A DNA stretch of 64,000 bases from Haloglomus irregulare. Its GTDB lineage: Archaea; Halobacteriota; Halobacteria; Halobacteriales; Haloarculaceae. Position numbers and translations under genes: made by a program. This document shows, in pieces, positions 43,611 to 52,648 of this stretch. The notes under the pieces were generated by a model. That model had not been told where the DNA came from. It did no database searches and saw nothing but the letters and a program-made list of their open reading frames with translations. The stretch covers positions 248,001 to 312,000 of the forward strand of contig NZ_QMDX01000002.1 in NCBI RefSeq assembly GCF_007421925.1. Reading direction: 5' to 3'. How positions within the stretch are numbered: the first letter of the stretch is position 1; each line of letters starts with the position of its first letter.

Positions 43611-44732
43611 TCAGGGGTCCGGCCGCTCCCCGAGCGTCAGGCGGGCCGTCCGTTCCTCCCCGTCGCGGACGATACCGACGGCCAACTCGTCCCCGGGGCT
43701 CGCCTCCAGGGCCAGGTAGATCGAGAGGTCGTTCAGCGTGCGGATGGGGGTGTCGTCCAGCCGGACGATGACGTCGCCGCCGGTCGGCACCTCGACGTTG
43801 TTGACGACGGTCGAGCCGCTGGAGCCGCGGAGCGTGCCGGCCGAGGGGCCGCCCGACCGGACGCTGGCGACGTAGGCGCCCCGGACGGACTCGAGGTCGT
43901 TCCCCTCCGCGAGGACGGGCGCCACCGGTCGGAGGCCGACCCCCATGAACGGGTGGGTGTAGTCGCCGGTCCCGATGAGTGCGGGCAGGATGCGCTGTGC
44001 GAGCGCGGCGCTGATGCCGAACGCGATGTTGTCACCCCCGCCGGAGTTGACCACGCCGACCACGTTCGCGTCCAGGTCGACCAGCGGCCCGCCGGAGTTG
44101 CCGGGGTTGGCCGCCGCGTCCGTCTGGATGGCGTCCGGGATGACGAACTCGTTCGCGGCCGACAGCGACCGGTCGACCCCGCTGACGATGCCCGCGGAGA
44201 CCGACTGGCCCAGCCCGAACGGGGCGCCGACGGCCAGCACCTCCGTCCCGATGGGCGGCTCGCGCTCGACGAAGGAGAGGTCGGTCGCGTAGTCCGGTAG
44301 CGTCCCCACCTCGATGGCCGCGAGGTCGGAGTAGACGTCCTCGCCGACGACCTCGCCGGCGTGCCAGTCCTGGTCGGCGAAGCCGACCTCGAACTCGGTG
44401 GCCCCCGCGACCACGTGCTCGTTGGTGACGATGTGACCGTCGTAGACGAAGCCCGAGCCCTGACCGGCGCGCCCGTCCGGCCCGTAGGCGCGGATGACCG
44501 CCACGCTGTCGACGGTCGCGCGGTAGGCCCCGGTGTAGCGCCCGTTCTCGCCGGCCGTCGGCTCCGGGCCGCCATCCGCGTCGGGCGTGTCCGTCGGTTC
44601 GTCCGGCTGGTCCGCCGTCGACCCGACGAACCCGGTCGAACAGCCCGCCAGCGCAGCCGTCGCCCCCGCGGCGCCGAGCAGGACCGCCCGCCGGGAGCGG
44701 TCGCCCTGCTCGCTGCCGGTGCCGTCGTTCAT
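43611..44732 (-). CDS. HtrA/S1C-type trypsin-like serine protease, lipoprotein with PDZ domain
   Basis: 373 residues from the ATG at 44732. Tat-like signal and lipobox: RSRRAVLLGAAGATAALAGC. Catalytic triad: His in IVTNEHVVAG, Asp in VYSDLAAIEV, Ser in NPGNSGGPLVD. A PDZ domain follows (FMGVGLRPV, VIVRLDDTPIRTLNDLSIYLALEASPGDELAVGIVRDG). It should sit on the outer membrane face, degrading damaged proteins. Length and order match DegP/HtrA with one PDZ. Confidence 0.92.
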   Translation of the reverse strand: MNDGTGSEQGDRSRRAVLLGAAGATAALAGCSTGFVGSTADQPDEPTDTPDADGGPEPTAGENGRYTGAYRATVDSVAVIRAYGPDGRAGQGSGFVYDGHIVTNEHVVAGATEFEVGFADQDWHAGEVVGEDVYSDLAAIEVGTLPDYATDLSFVEREPPIGTEVLAVGAPFGLGQSVSAGIVSGVDRSLSAANEFVIPDAIQTDAAANPGNSGGPLVDLDANVVGVVNSGGGDNIAFGISAALAQRILPALIGTGDYTHPFMGVGLRPVAPVLAEGNDLESVRGAYVASVRSGGPSAGTLRGSSGSTVVNNVEVPTGGDVIVRLDDTPIRTLNDLSIYLALEASPGDELAVGIVRDGEERTARLTLGERPDP

Positions 44733-44830
44733 ACCCGCGATTCGAGTGGGGGACGCAAAGGCCCTCGGTGGCTGTGCGGCGCCGCGACGGGGCCGGAGCG
44801 CTTTTGAACGCGTCCACCCTGCCTCCGACG

Positions 44831-45781
44831 ATGACCGACGACGCCCGCCCCGACGGTTCGGAGCCCCCGACGGACGCCGACACGGCCGACGGGACGCCCG
44901 ACCCCGCCAGCGTTCGCCGCAAGGCCGCGGCCGTCCGCGAGTCCCTCGCCGAGCGCGACGGCGCCCTCGTCGCGTTCTCCGGTGGCGTCGACTCCTCGGT
45001 GGTGGCGGCACTGGCCCACCACGCCCTCGGCGACGACGCCGTCGCCTGCACCGCCCGGAGCGAGACGCTCCCGACCGCCGAGCTCGACGACGCCCGCCGG
45101 GTTGCCGACGAGATCGGCATCCGTCACGAGGAGGTCACCTTCTCCGAACTGGACGACCCGGCGTTCGTCGAGAACGACGGCGACCGCTGCTACCACTGCC
45201 GGACGATGCGACTGGGCGCCATGTTCGAGCGCGCCCGCGAGCTCGACATCGAGACCGTCTGCGACGGGACGAACGCCTCCGACCCCGGCGACGGCCACCG
45301 GCCCGGGCTCCGTGCGGTCGACGAGATGGACGCCGTCTCCCCGCTGCTGGCCGCCGGCGTCACCAAACCGGAGGTCCGGGCCATCGCCCGCGAGTACGAC
45401 CTCTCGGTCGCGGACAAGCCTTCGATGGCGTGTCTCTCCTCGCGGATCCCGACCGGTCTCGAGGTGACCGAGGAGCGCCTCTCCCGGGTGGAGCGGGCCG
45501 AGCGCCTCCTCCGGACCTGGGGCTTCGACCAGTTCCGGGTACGCGACCACGACGGGCTCGCCCGCATCGAGGTCGGCGCCGACGAACTGGCGTACGCGCT
45601 CGACACCGACTTCGCGGCGGCCGCCCGCGAGCACCTCACCGACGCCGGCTTCGACCACGTCACGCTGGACCTGTCCGGCTACGAGACCGGCAGCGTCTCG
45701 CCCGGCGGCGACGCGGCCGAGGAACCACTCCCCAGCGAGGCCGACGTGCTCGGCGCGGACTACCCCAGCGGCGACGACTGA
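44831..45781 (+). CDS. larE: LarE-type ATP-dependent sacrificial sulfur transferase
   Basis: 316 residues from the ATG at 44831. PP-loop ATP-pyrophosphatase: LVAFSGGVDSSVVAALAHHAL; then CYHCRTMRLGAMF with a Cys pair, and VADKPSMACLSSRIPTGLEVT, where the sulfur-donating Cys of LarE is expected. LarE sulfurises a pyridinium dicarboxylate precursor of the nickel-pincer cofactor of lactate racemase; LarB and LarC are not in the window, so another thiolation role is possible. The startless ORF at 45803 follows in the same frame after 21 bp. Confidence 0.88.
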   Translation: MTDDARPDGSEPPTDADTADGTPDPASVRRKAAAVRESLAERDGALVAFSGGVDSSVVAALAHHALGDDAVACTARSETLPTAELDDARRVADEIGIRHEEVTFSELDDPAFVENDGDRCYHCRTMRLGAMFERARELDIETVCDGTNASDPGDGHRPGLRAVDEMDAVSPLLAAGVTKPEVRAIAREYDLSVADKPSMACLSSRIPTGLEVTEERLSRVERAERLLRTWGFDQFRVRDHDGLARIEVGADELAYALDTDFAAAAREHLTDAGFDHVTLDLSGYETGSVSPGGDAAEEPLPSEADVLGADYPSGDD

Positions 45782-45802
45782 CCGCCGCGCCGTCGACGCC
45801 CC

Positions 45803-46066
45803 ACGGCCGACCGGGAGCGCGCGGTCGAGCTCGTCCGGGAGGCCGTCCTCACCTCGTCGTACGTCCGGCTCTCCGGCGACCACCCGGTCACGGTCATCGT
45901 CGAGGACGGCCCCTACTACACGACGCTGAGGGGAAAGGCGTACGTCGCAGACCTGGGCAACGAGTTCCTCCTCACCTCGGACGTGACCCGGCGGGCGCTG
46001 GCGGCGTTCGACGAGGCCGACATCGAGCGGCCGCGGTTCGACCCCGACCGGGACGGTCCGGAGTAG
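45803..46066 (+). CDS. Small haloarchaeal protein with ACG in place of a start codon
   Basis: A frame from 45803 to TAG at 46064-46066 encodes 87 residues with full coding character: ADRERAVELVREAVLTSSYV, VTVIVEDGPYYTTLRGKAYVADL, FLLTSDVTRRALAAFDEAD. No ATG, GTG or TTG exists between the larE stop (45781) and the first conserved residues; ACG at 45803 sits where Met is expected. Either ACG initiates, ATG has mutated, or the base is wrong. Two strands, helix and acidic tail; no known family. The 21-bp gap suggests cotranscription with larE. Confidence 0.65.
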   Translation, partial: TADRERAVELVREAVLTSSYVRLSGDHPVTVIVEDGPYYTTLRGKAYVADLGNEFLLTSDVTRRALAAFDEADIERPRFDPDRDGPE

Positions 46067-46162
46067 CCCTGCGGGAGGTATCGAACTCCGCGACCGTCTC
46101 GAACCGGTCGGAGACCGGCGCTCCCGCACGGGATTTAAGACGCTCCCACGCCCTCGCCCGGT

Positions 46163-46741
46163 ATGGACTACGAGTTGGCCATCGAGGACGCGCCGTCGAC
46201 CGTTCCGGGCGGGACCGGCGTGTTGCTGATCCATCCCAGCACCGGCGAGACCGACCGTATCGACACGGACTTCCTCAAGACCGACACCGACCACCTGCTG
46301 GTCGTTTCGACCCGGACCACCGCCCGCGAGGTCCAGCAGAAGCTGGAGTATTACGGCGTCGATGAGGAGCACGCCGTCATCCTCGACACCCTCTCAGTCG
46401 AGCGGGGCTACTCCCGGCGGTCGGCGAGCAACGTCCACTACGTCGCGGCCCCGGACGACCTCGACGGCATCGTCGAGGTCGTCGAGCGGTTCCTCGAGGA
46501 CCACGACGGGAAACTCCGCCTCAGTTTCGACTCCATCACCGAACTCGCGTACTACGCCGACGAGGAGCGGACCCGGGGTGCCGTCGAGGACGTGCTCGCC
46601 CTGCTGGCGGAGTACGACGCCGTCGGCCTGTTCCACCTCTCCGACGAGGTCCACGACGAACCCGTCCTCGAGGGGTACCGCGAGCTGTTCGACGGGGTCA
46701 TCACGCTGACCGAGGACGGGACCGTCACCTGCGAGTTCTGA
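46163..46741 (+). CDS. RecA-superfamily-like (DUF7504-type) protein without Walker A
   Basis: 192 residues. Alternating strands and helices (TGVLLIHPSTGETDRIDTDFL, HLLVVSTRTTAREVQQKLEYYG, AVILDTLSVERGY, NVHYVAAPDDLDGIVEVVERFLE, LRLSFDSITELAYYA, LFHLSDEVHD) follow the order of KaiC/RAD55-like ATPases, but the first loop lacks GxxxxGK[ST]. Haloarchaea have several such degenerate relatives, often near signal-transduction genes. Function unknown. Preceded by TTTAAGACG about 27 bp upstream, a probable TATA box. Confidence 0.75.
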   Translation: MDYELAIEDAPSTVPGGTGVLLIHPSTGETDRIDTDFLKTDTDHLLVVSTRTTAREVQQKLEYYGVDEEHAVILDTLSVERGYSRRSASNVHYVAAPDDLDGIVEVVERFLEDHDGKLRLSFDSITELAYYADEERTRGAVEDVLALLAEYDAVGLFHLSDEVHDEPVLEGYRELFDGVITLTEDGTVTCEF

Positions 46742-46889
46742 CCGTTCCCGCCCCCGAACCCCACAGATTCCCCCGTTAGGCCGTTCCAACCCGCATATCT
46801 CTGTCATCGGCGGGACGGTTCGGTTCCGTGTGATACCGATCCGTGACGGAGCGACAGGAGAAGTGGCCGTCCGGCGTCGGGTGTCAGAC

Positions 46890-47159
46890 TCAGGCGCCGG
46901 CGCGCTCGAGGGCGTCCTCGATGTCCTCACGCTGCGTGACGCCGACGAACCGCTCGACGACGCCGTCGTCGTTCTCGACGATGAGCGTCGGGAGCGACCG
47001 GACCTGGTACTCGTTGGCCACGTCCTGTTCCTCGTCGACGTTGACCTTCTCAAGGTCGAACCGGTCCCCCCAGTCGTTCTTCAGCTCGTCGAGAATCGGG
47101 TCCTGTGTCTTGCAGGGGCCACACCAGTCCGCGTGGAAGTCCATCAGGCTGACACTCAT
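46890..47159 (-). CDS. trxA: Thioredoxin family protein
   Basis: 89 residues. Active site WCGPC (Cys13, Cys16), cis-Pro in [10 protein letters not shown], and the terminal helix [11 protein letters not shown]. It is shorter than typical thioredoxin because the first strand-helix unit is missing. Expected to be a cytosolic dithiol reductant. It is divergent from Sec61 beta, with 134 bp between starts. Confidence 0.92.
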   Translation of the reverse strand: MSVSLMDFHADWCGPCKTQDPILDELKNDWGDRFDLEKVNVDEEQDVANEYQVRSLPTLIVENDDGVVERFVGVTQREDIEDALERAGA

Positions 47160-47293
47160 ACTGTCGGCGGTTGCCGAGGCACGCGCATAAGGATTTCCCA
47201 GCCGGTCGCTGCCGCCGGTGTCGCCGCCGACCGCGCCCCGTATGCGGCCGTCGTGTCGAAAGGGTTAGGTGCGCCGCTCGCGCAGGTGCTGCC

Positions 47294-47455
47294 ATGAGCA
47301 GTGGGCAGAACTCCGGCGGCCTGATGTCCAGCGCCGGACTCGTCCGGTACTTCGACTCCGAGGACCGCAACGCGCCGACCGTGGACCCGAAGACGGTGGT
47401 CGCCTTCGGCGTCCTCTTCGGCGTCCTCATCCAGGTACTGAACGCCGTCGCCTGA
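47294..47455 (+). CDS. secG: Preprotein translocase subunit Sec61 beta
   Basis: 53 residues from the ATG at 47294. [20 protein letters not shown], then [20 protein letters not shown], is diagnostic of archaeal Sec61 beta: a polar cytosolic N-terminus and one C-terminal helix. It is the small subunit of the SecYE-beta channel. Length is normal. Confidence 0.95.
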   Translation: MSSGQNSGGLMSSAGLVRYFDSEDRNAPTVDPKTVVAFGVLFGVLIQVLNAVA

Positions 47456-47606
47456 GTCGGCCCGGCGCTTCTCCACGTTGGCCAGTTCCCGGCAGCCTCG
47501 CGGCTCTCCCGGCTCCCCATCGCGAACTCGCCACCCACGCCGCAGCCGTGCGCTCGCCGCGCGAGCGCACGTGTCGGGTAAACCGCTTTCGCCCTCGGAT
47601 ACCCGT

Positions 47607-48120
47607 ACGAAGCGACGGGCGCTGCTGGCAGCGGCCGGAGCTGGGAGTGGCCGGCTGCCTGACCGGCTACCGCGGCGCTTCGGCGGGCGAGACGGGGGCC
47701 GCCCTTGGGGAGCGTGCCCCCGGGACCCCGGACACCGTCGCCGAGAGCGGCATCCCGGCGACGGTCCGCGAGGAGCCGCCAGACCTCCTCGCCATCGACG
47801 ACCCGGCCTTCGCCGCCGACTGGAGCGGTGTCGACCCGGCGCGACGCTACCGGCTGGAGAACGACCACCCCGGACTGCCGGGCGGCGCCGTGGTCATCGG
47901 GCTGCTGCCGGGGGCCACGCCCGGGTCAACCCGCTCTCGGTGCCGTAAGGCCAGGAAACACTGAACGACCGGTTCGGCGGGCCGGCGCCGGTGACCTACT
48001 GCCCGCTCTGCGGGCGTGGGCTGGTCGCGACGTGGCGGGACTGGCGGCGCGACCACCCGGACGGACGTGCTCCTGCCGCCCGCGGTCCGGGACGGTGACG
48101 TGCGGGGACTGACTACGCCG
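47607..48120 (+). pseudogene. Decayed DUF3179-domain lipoprotein gene
   Basis: Pieces of one protein appear in different frames. The start reads ACG (47607) then KRRALLAAAGA; a one-base slip near 47642 leads to GVAGCLTGYRGASAGETG (lipobox Cys) and VDPARRYRLENDHPGLPGGAVVIG; a second slip near 47925 gives ARVNPLSVP, then TAA (47946-47948), and NDRFGGPAPVTYCPLCGRGLVA. TYCPLCG is the DUF3179 hallmark. The frame then jumps to WRRDHPD, which belongs much later in the family, so an internal deletion has occurred, followed by another slip (TDVLLPPAV). Clearly a pseudogene. Confidence 0.85.
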
Positions 48121-48165
48121 TGGCTGGGTGGCGTGGAGAGCGGGAGAGAAGTCGGCGTGCCGCCG

Positions 48166-48435
48166 TCAGTCGTCGGCCGCGGCCGGCGCCTCGGCCTCGG
48201 CCTCCGGCCCGATGATCTCGTAGAGGTTCTGTCGCGCGTCCGCGAAGTAGACGTCCTCCTCGACCGTGTCGATCTCTTCGAGTCGTTCCAGCGCGTAGCG
48301 GACCGTCCGGGCCGACAGCATGGACTCCTCGACGATACCCTTCTGGGTCATCGGCCCGTTATACTCGAGCACTTTGAAGACGAGTTTCGCGCTCGGCGGG
48401 AGGTCCGAGAGTTCCTCCGCGTCGGATTCTGCCAT
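48166..48435 (-). CDS. Winged-helix (MarR-like) transcriptional regulator
   Basis: 89 residues from the ATG at 48435; an ATG at 48456 lies only about 5 bp from the TATA box (minus-strand TTTATACG, 48463-48470), so it cannot be the start. The domain LPPSAKLVFKVLEYNGPMTQKGIVEESMLSARTVRYALERLEEI then VYFADARQNLYEI is a winged helix highly conserved in haloarchaea. The tail is Ala/Glu-rich. Probable DNA-binding regulator; target unknown. Confidence 0.83.
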   Translation of the reverse strand: MAESDAEELSDLPPSAKLVFKVLEYNGPMTQKGIVEESMLSARTVRYALERLEEIDTVEEDVYFADARQNLYEIIGPEAEAEAPAAADD

Positions 48436-48462
48436 CTGTGAATGCAACTGACGCATGCCACC

Positions 48463-48470
48463 CGTATAAA
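48463..48470 (-). promoter_or_regulatory. TATA box of the winged-helix gene
   Basis: Minus strand TTTATACG lies 28-35 bases before the ATG at 48435. It decides between two in-frame starts, since the alternative ATG at 48454-48456 would precede the expected transcription start. Confidence 0.55.
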
Positions 48471-48636
48471 GATTGAGGCATCGGGGCGCGTGCCGCCCGG
48501 AAACGGGGAGAACAGCGCCGATGACATCGGGTGGCTCGCGGGGTACTCCCCCGGTTCCGAGCGGACCGGATGGCCCCTCCGAGCACGCGACGGACGGAGC
48601 GAACCGCTTTTGCCCGCGGCCGGACGACGACAGGGT

Positions 48637-48957
48637 ATGGCAACCGATACGGCCGAACGCCCCACCGCGCATCTGCGCGGGGTGACGGTCACGACGCTTG
48701 CGGCGCTCGCGGGCATCGCGGCCGCGCTGGTGTCGTCGACGGTCGCGACGGGGGCCACCGACCGGAGCGCGCTGTTCGTGCTCGTCGGCTTCACCTTCGC
48801 CCAGTTCGCCGTCCTGCAGGGCATCGACGTGGCGGGCCTCCTCGAGCTGAACGTCGACGAGTTCGGCGCGAAGGACGTCCTCTACGTCGTGTTCATGACC
48901 TTCTCGTTCTGGTTCGTCTGCTGGGGGGTGCTCCTCAGCTCGGGGGCCTCCCTCTGA
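48637..48957 (+). CDS. EMC6-like membrane protein
   Basis: 106 residues from the ATG at 48637. Three helices: VTVTTLAALAGIAAALVSSTVA, SALFVLVGFTFAQFAVLQGID and DVLYVVFMTFSFWFVCWGVLL. The short polar N-terminus and helix pattern match the archaeal EMC6-like family, related to a subunit of the eukaryotic ER membrane-protein insertion complex. Its stop overlaps the ABCE1 start (TGATG), so the two are translationally coupled, linking a membrane-insertion candidate to ribosome recycling. Confidence 0.82.
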   Translation: MATDTAERPTAHLRGVTVTTLAALAGIAAALVSSTVATGATDRSALFVLVGFTFAQFAVLQGIDVAGLLELNVDEFGAKDVLYVVFMTFSFWFVCWGVLLSSGASL

Positions 48958-50810
48958 TGGCCGAGGACAGTATCGCGGTCGTGGACCTGGACCGGTGCCA
49001 GCCCGACCGCTGCAACTACGAGTGCGCCAACTACTGCCCGCCCAACCGCACCGGCAAGGAGTGCATCACCAAGCGCTCCGAGGCCGAGGACCCGGAGCTG
49101 CTGGACGGCGCCCCGGACCAGATCCGCATCTCCGAGGAGATCTGCCTCGGCGAGAGCTGTGGCATCTGCGTCACGAAGTGCCCGTTCGACGCCATCGAGA
49201 TCATCAACCTGCCCGGGGAGTTAGCGGAGTCGCCGGCCCACCGCTACGGCGAGAACGCCTTCGGGCTGTACGGCCTCCCGGCCCCGCAGGAGGGCCGCGT
49301 GACCGGCGTGCTCGGCCCGAACGGCATCGGGAAGTCGACCGCGGTCCGTGTCCTGGCGGGGGAGATCACGCCCAACCTCGGGCGCCACCGCGAGGAACCC
49401 TCCTGGGAGGCCGTGCTCGACGAGTACCGCGGGACGGCGCTCCAGGACTACCTGGAGGACCTCCGTGGCGGGAAGCTCGACGTCGCGCGCAAGCCCCAGT
49501 ACGTCGACCGCATCCCCGACCAGTTCGACGGGCGGACCATCGACCTGCTCTCGGGCGTCGACGAGCGCGATGCCGTCGACGAGGTCACCGAACGCCTCGG
49601 CATCGCCGGCGTCGTCGACCAGGATATCGACACCCTGTCCGGCGGCGAACTCCAGCGCGTAGCGCTGGCCGCGGCCCTGGTCCGTGACGCCGACTTCTAC
49701 TTCATCGACGAGATCACCCCCTACCTCGACATCGGCCAGCGGGTGACCGCCGCCCGGCTCATCCGGGAGCTCGCCGAGGAGGAGGACCGCTCGATGATGG
49801 TCATCGAGCACGACCTGGCCATCCTCGACCTCGTGGCCGACACGGTCCACGTCACCTACGGTGAGCCGGGGGCGTTCGGCGTCGTCACGACGCCGAAGTC
49901 GACCCGGAACGGCATCAACGAGTATCTCGACGGCTACCTGGAGGCCGAGAACATGCGCATCCGGCAGTCGGCCATCCGGTTCGAGGAGCACGCCCCCCGG
50001 CAGGGGAGCCACGGGGAGACCCTCGTCGAGTACCCCGCGCTCACCAAGTCCTACGGCGAGGGGGAGTTCACGCTTGAGGTCGAGCCCGGCGAGATACGGC
50101 ACAACGAGGTGCTCGGCATCGTCGGCCCGAACGGCATCGGGAAGTCGACCTTCGCCGAGCTGCTGACCGGTCGCCTGGAGCCCACCGACGGCGAGGTCGA
50201 CACGCGTCTCGACATCGCCTACAAACCCCAGTACATCGAGATCGACCAGCCGATGCGGGTCGACGCCTTCCTCGCCTCCATCACGGACGACTTCGGTTCC
50301 TCGTACTGGAACACGGAGATCGCGGGGCCGCTGCAGCTCGAACGCATCATGGAGCAGCAGCTGACGGACCTCTCGGGCGGCGAGCGCCAGCGCGTCGCCA
50401 TCGCGGCCTGCCTCTCGAAGGACGCCGACCTCTACCTGCTGGACGAGCCCTCCGCGTTCCTCGACGTGGAACAGCGCGTCCAGGCGACCACCGCCATCCG
50501 CCGCTACACCGAGAACAACGACGCCACCGCGATGGTCATCGACCACGACATCTACATGATCGACCTGCTGGCCGACCGGCTCCAGGTGTTCGACGGCACG
50601 CCGGCCGAACGCGGCCACGCCGGCCAGCCCGTCGGGATGCGCGAGGGGATGAACGAGTTCCTCGCCAACCTCGACATCACCTTCCGCCGCGACCAGAACA
50701 CCGGACGGCCGCGCATCAACAAGCCCGGCTCGCAGCTCGACCGGAAGCAGAAGAAGCAGGGCGAGTACTACTACGCGCCCGAGGGCGACGAGGAGCTGGG
50801 CGAGGAGTAG
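48957..50810 (+). CDS. rli: ABCE1/RLI ribosome-recycling ATPase
   Basis: 617 residues. N-terminal iron-sulfur domain with two clusters: RCQPDRCNYECANYC and ICLGESCGICVTKCPFDA. Two ABC domains follow, each with GPNGIGKST; signature motifs LSGGELQR and LSGGERQR; Walker B FIDEITPYLD and LLDEPSAFLD. The hinge is intact. It splits post-termination ribosomes together with aRF1/Pelota. Length is typical. Coupled to the upstream EMC6-like gene. Stop is TAG. Confidence 0.96.
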   Translation: MAEDSIAVVDLDRCQPDRCNYECANYCPPNRTGKECITKRSEAEDPELLDGAPDQIRISEEICLGESCGICVTKCPFDAIEIINLPGELAESPAHRYGENAFGLYGLPAPQEGRVTGVLGPNGIGKSTAVRVLAGEITPNLGRHREEPSWEAVLDEYRGTALQDYLEDLRGGKLDVARKPQYVDRIPDQFDGRTIDLLSGVDERDAVDEVTERLGIAGVVDQDIDTLSGGELQRVALAAALVRDADFYFIDEITPYLDIGQRVTAARLIRELAEEEDRSMMVIEHDLAILDLVADTVHVTYGEPGAFGVVTTPKSTRNGINEYLDGYLEAENMRIRQSAIRFEEHAPRQGSHGETLVEYPALTKSYGEGEFTLEVEPGEIRHNEVLGIVGPNGIGKSTFAELLTGRLEPTDGEVDTRLDIAYKPQYIEIDQPMRVDAFLASITDDFGSSYWNTEIAGPLQLERIMEQQLTDLSGGERQRVAIAACLSKDADLYLLDEPSAFLDVEQRVQATTAIRRYTENNDATAMVIDHDIYMIDLLADRLQVFDGTPAERGHAGQPVGMREGMNEFLANLDITFRRDQNTGRPRINKPGSQLDRKQKKQGEYYYAPEGDEELGEE

Positions 50811-51047
50811 GGCGGATATCCCGGGTAATCTCCGAATAGCAGTGTCCGGGACGTACCTTGGTGCGAAGGTAGTCGATAACCACGTAGCGGTGGCTGTAAC
50901 TCTGAAACGTATCCGGTACTCCGATACCCTGGCGGCGATTCCGCTGTCGTCGGCGCCCGGTGAATCCCGCCCACCGGGGCGGCTCCGAGCCCCATCCCGC
51001 CCCGCGTTCTCGAAACGCTTACGCCCGGGCACACACCACGACGAAGC

Positions 51048-52073
51048 ATGATTCAGGTGGCGGTCAACGGCTACGGCACCATCGGCAAGCGCGTGGCGGA
51101 CGCGGTCACGCTGCAGCCGGACATGGAGCTGGTCGGCGTGGCCAAGACGAGCCCGAACCACGAGGCGGAGCTGGCCGCCGAGAACGGCTATCCGCTGTAC
51201 GCGGCGGTCGAGGACCGCATCGAGCTGTTCGACGCGGCCGGCATCGAGCTCGCGGGCACGGTCGACGAACTCGTCGACGCGGCCGACATCGTCGTCGACG
51301 CCTGCCCCTCGGGTATCGGCGCGGAGAACAGACCACTCTACGAGGCGCACGACACGCCGGCGCTCTACCAGGGCGGCGAGGACGCGGACCTCGTGGACAC
51401 GTCGTTCAACGCGCGGGCGAACTACGCCGACGCGGAGGGGGCCGACCACGTCCGGGTGGTCTCCTGCAACACGACCGGGCTGTCGCGGCTGTTCGCGCCG
51501 CTGGAGGAGGCCTACGGCGTGGAGAAGGCCCGCGTGACGCTGGTCCGCCGGGGGGGCGACCCCGGCCAGACCGACCGCGGGCCCATCAACGACATCCTCC
51601 CGAACCCGGTGGCACTCCCGAGCCACCACGGCCCGGACGTGAACACCATCTTCCCGGACCTCAGCATCGACACGCTGGGGCTGAAGGTGCCCGCGACGCT
51701 GATGCACACCCACTCGGTCAACGTCCAGCTCGACCCCGATGCCGACGGGATGCCGAGCGCCGACGAGGTGCGGGAGCTACTCGCCGAGGAGGACCGGACG
51801 TTCATGATCCAGTCCCGGCACGATATCGACGGTGCGGGCAAGCTGAAGGAGTACGCGCTGGACCGGGGCCGCCCCCGCGGTGACCTCTGGGAGAACTGCG
51901 TCTGGACCGAGTCCGTGAGCGTCGAGGACGACGACCTCTACCTGTTCCAGGCCATCCATCAGGAGTCCGACGTCGTGCCGGAGAACGTCGATGCCATCCG
52001 GGCGGTGCTGGGGACCGCCGACGCCGGCGAATCCCGCGAGCGGACGGACGAGACGATGGGGATGGGGCTGTAA
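51048..52073 (+). CDS. gap: Type II glyceraldehyde-3-phosphate dehydrogenase
   Basis: 341 residues. [17 protein letters not shown] is the NAD(P)-binding start; catalytic Cys lies in [22 protein letters not shown]-like strand appears as [14 protein letters not shown]. This is the archaeal type II enzyme, unrelated in detail to the bacterial form, and in haloarchaea it is used mainly in gluconeogenesis. The 237-bp upstream gap carries TATA-poor sequence and no gene. Candidate promoter lies near 51018 (CGCTTACGC). Confidence 0.95.
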   Translation: MIQVAVNGYGTIGKRVADAVTLQPDMELVGVAKTSPNHEAELAAENGYPLYAAVEDRIELFDAAGIELAGTVDELVDAADIVVDACPSGIGAENRPLYEAHDTPALYQGGEDADLVDTSFNARANYADAEGADHVRVVSCNTTGLSRLFAPLEEAYGVEKARVTLVRRGGDPGQTDRGPINDILPNPVALPSHHGPDVNTIFPDLSIDTLGLKVPATLMHTHSVNVQLDPDADGMPSADEVRELLAEEDRTFMIQSRHDIDGAGKLKEYALDRGRPRGDLWENCVWTESVSVEDDDLYLFQAIHQESDVVPENVDAIRAVLGTADAGESRERTDETMGMGL

Positions 52074-52208
52074 TCCGGCCCCCGCGCCCGGCGGTGTGGC
52101 TCGGTTCGAACGGGCGGCGCCGGCGCCCGCTGCCGATGGCCGGAACCCGTGTCATCGTTTGTCAGGGTGCGAAGCCTTTTGCACGGCGCCGCCCTACTTT
52201 AGAGTGTA

Positions 52209-52580
52209 ATGCGCCGCGACGACCGCGACGACGACCCGTTCTCGGATGTCTCTGACTTCTTCCGCGAGATCGAGCGGATGATGGGTGGTGCCGACTCGGG
52301 CTTCGGCGACGATGTCCACTTCCGGGTCGACCGCATGGACGACGTGGTCCGGGTGGTCGGTGACCTCCCGGGAGTCGAGAAGGAGACCATCGACGTGCAG
52401 TGCGATGGCCACGATGTCATCGTCGGTGCCGACACCGACCGTTACGAGTACCGCGAGCGGATCGAGCTCCCGGCCCGGGTCGACGAGCACTCCGCGGAGG
52501 CGATGTTCAACAACGGCGTTCTCGAGATCACCCTCGACTGTGTCGACGGGAACAGCGGCACCGGCATCCACGTCGACTGA
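52209..52580 (+). CDS. hsp20: Hsp20/alpha-crystallin family small heat-shock protein
   Basis: 123 residues. N-terminal region DPFSDVSDFFREIERMMGG; alpha-crystallin strands VRVVGDLPGVEKETIDVQCDGHDVIVGAD, RIELPARVDEHSAEAMFNNGVLEITL (A-x-x-x-NGVL motif present). The C-terminus ends GTGIHVD, whose I-x-V can dock to neighbouring subunits. Cytosolic holdase chaperone. CCTTTTGC about 30 bp upstream may serve as TATA/BRE. Confidence 0.92.
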   Translation: MRRDDRDDDPFSDVSDFFREIERMMGGADSGFGDDVHFRVDRMDDVVRVVGDLPGVEKETIDVQCDGHDVIVGADTDRYEYRERIELPARVDEHSAEAMFNNGVLEITLDCVDGNSGTGIHVD

Positions 52581-52648
52581 CGGCTCCCGGCCGCACCTCC
52601 GGATGAACGAACAATCTTCAAGAGGCGCGACCCCGTGGTTACGAGGAC

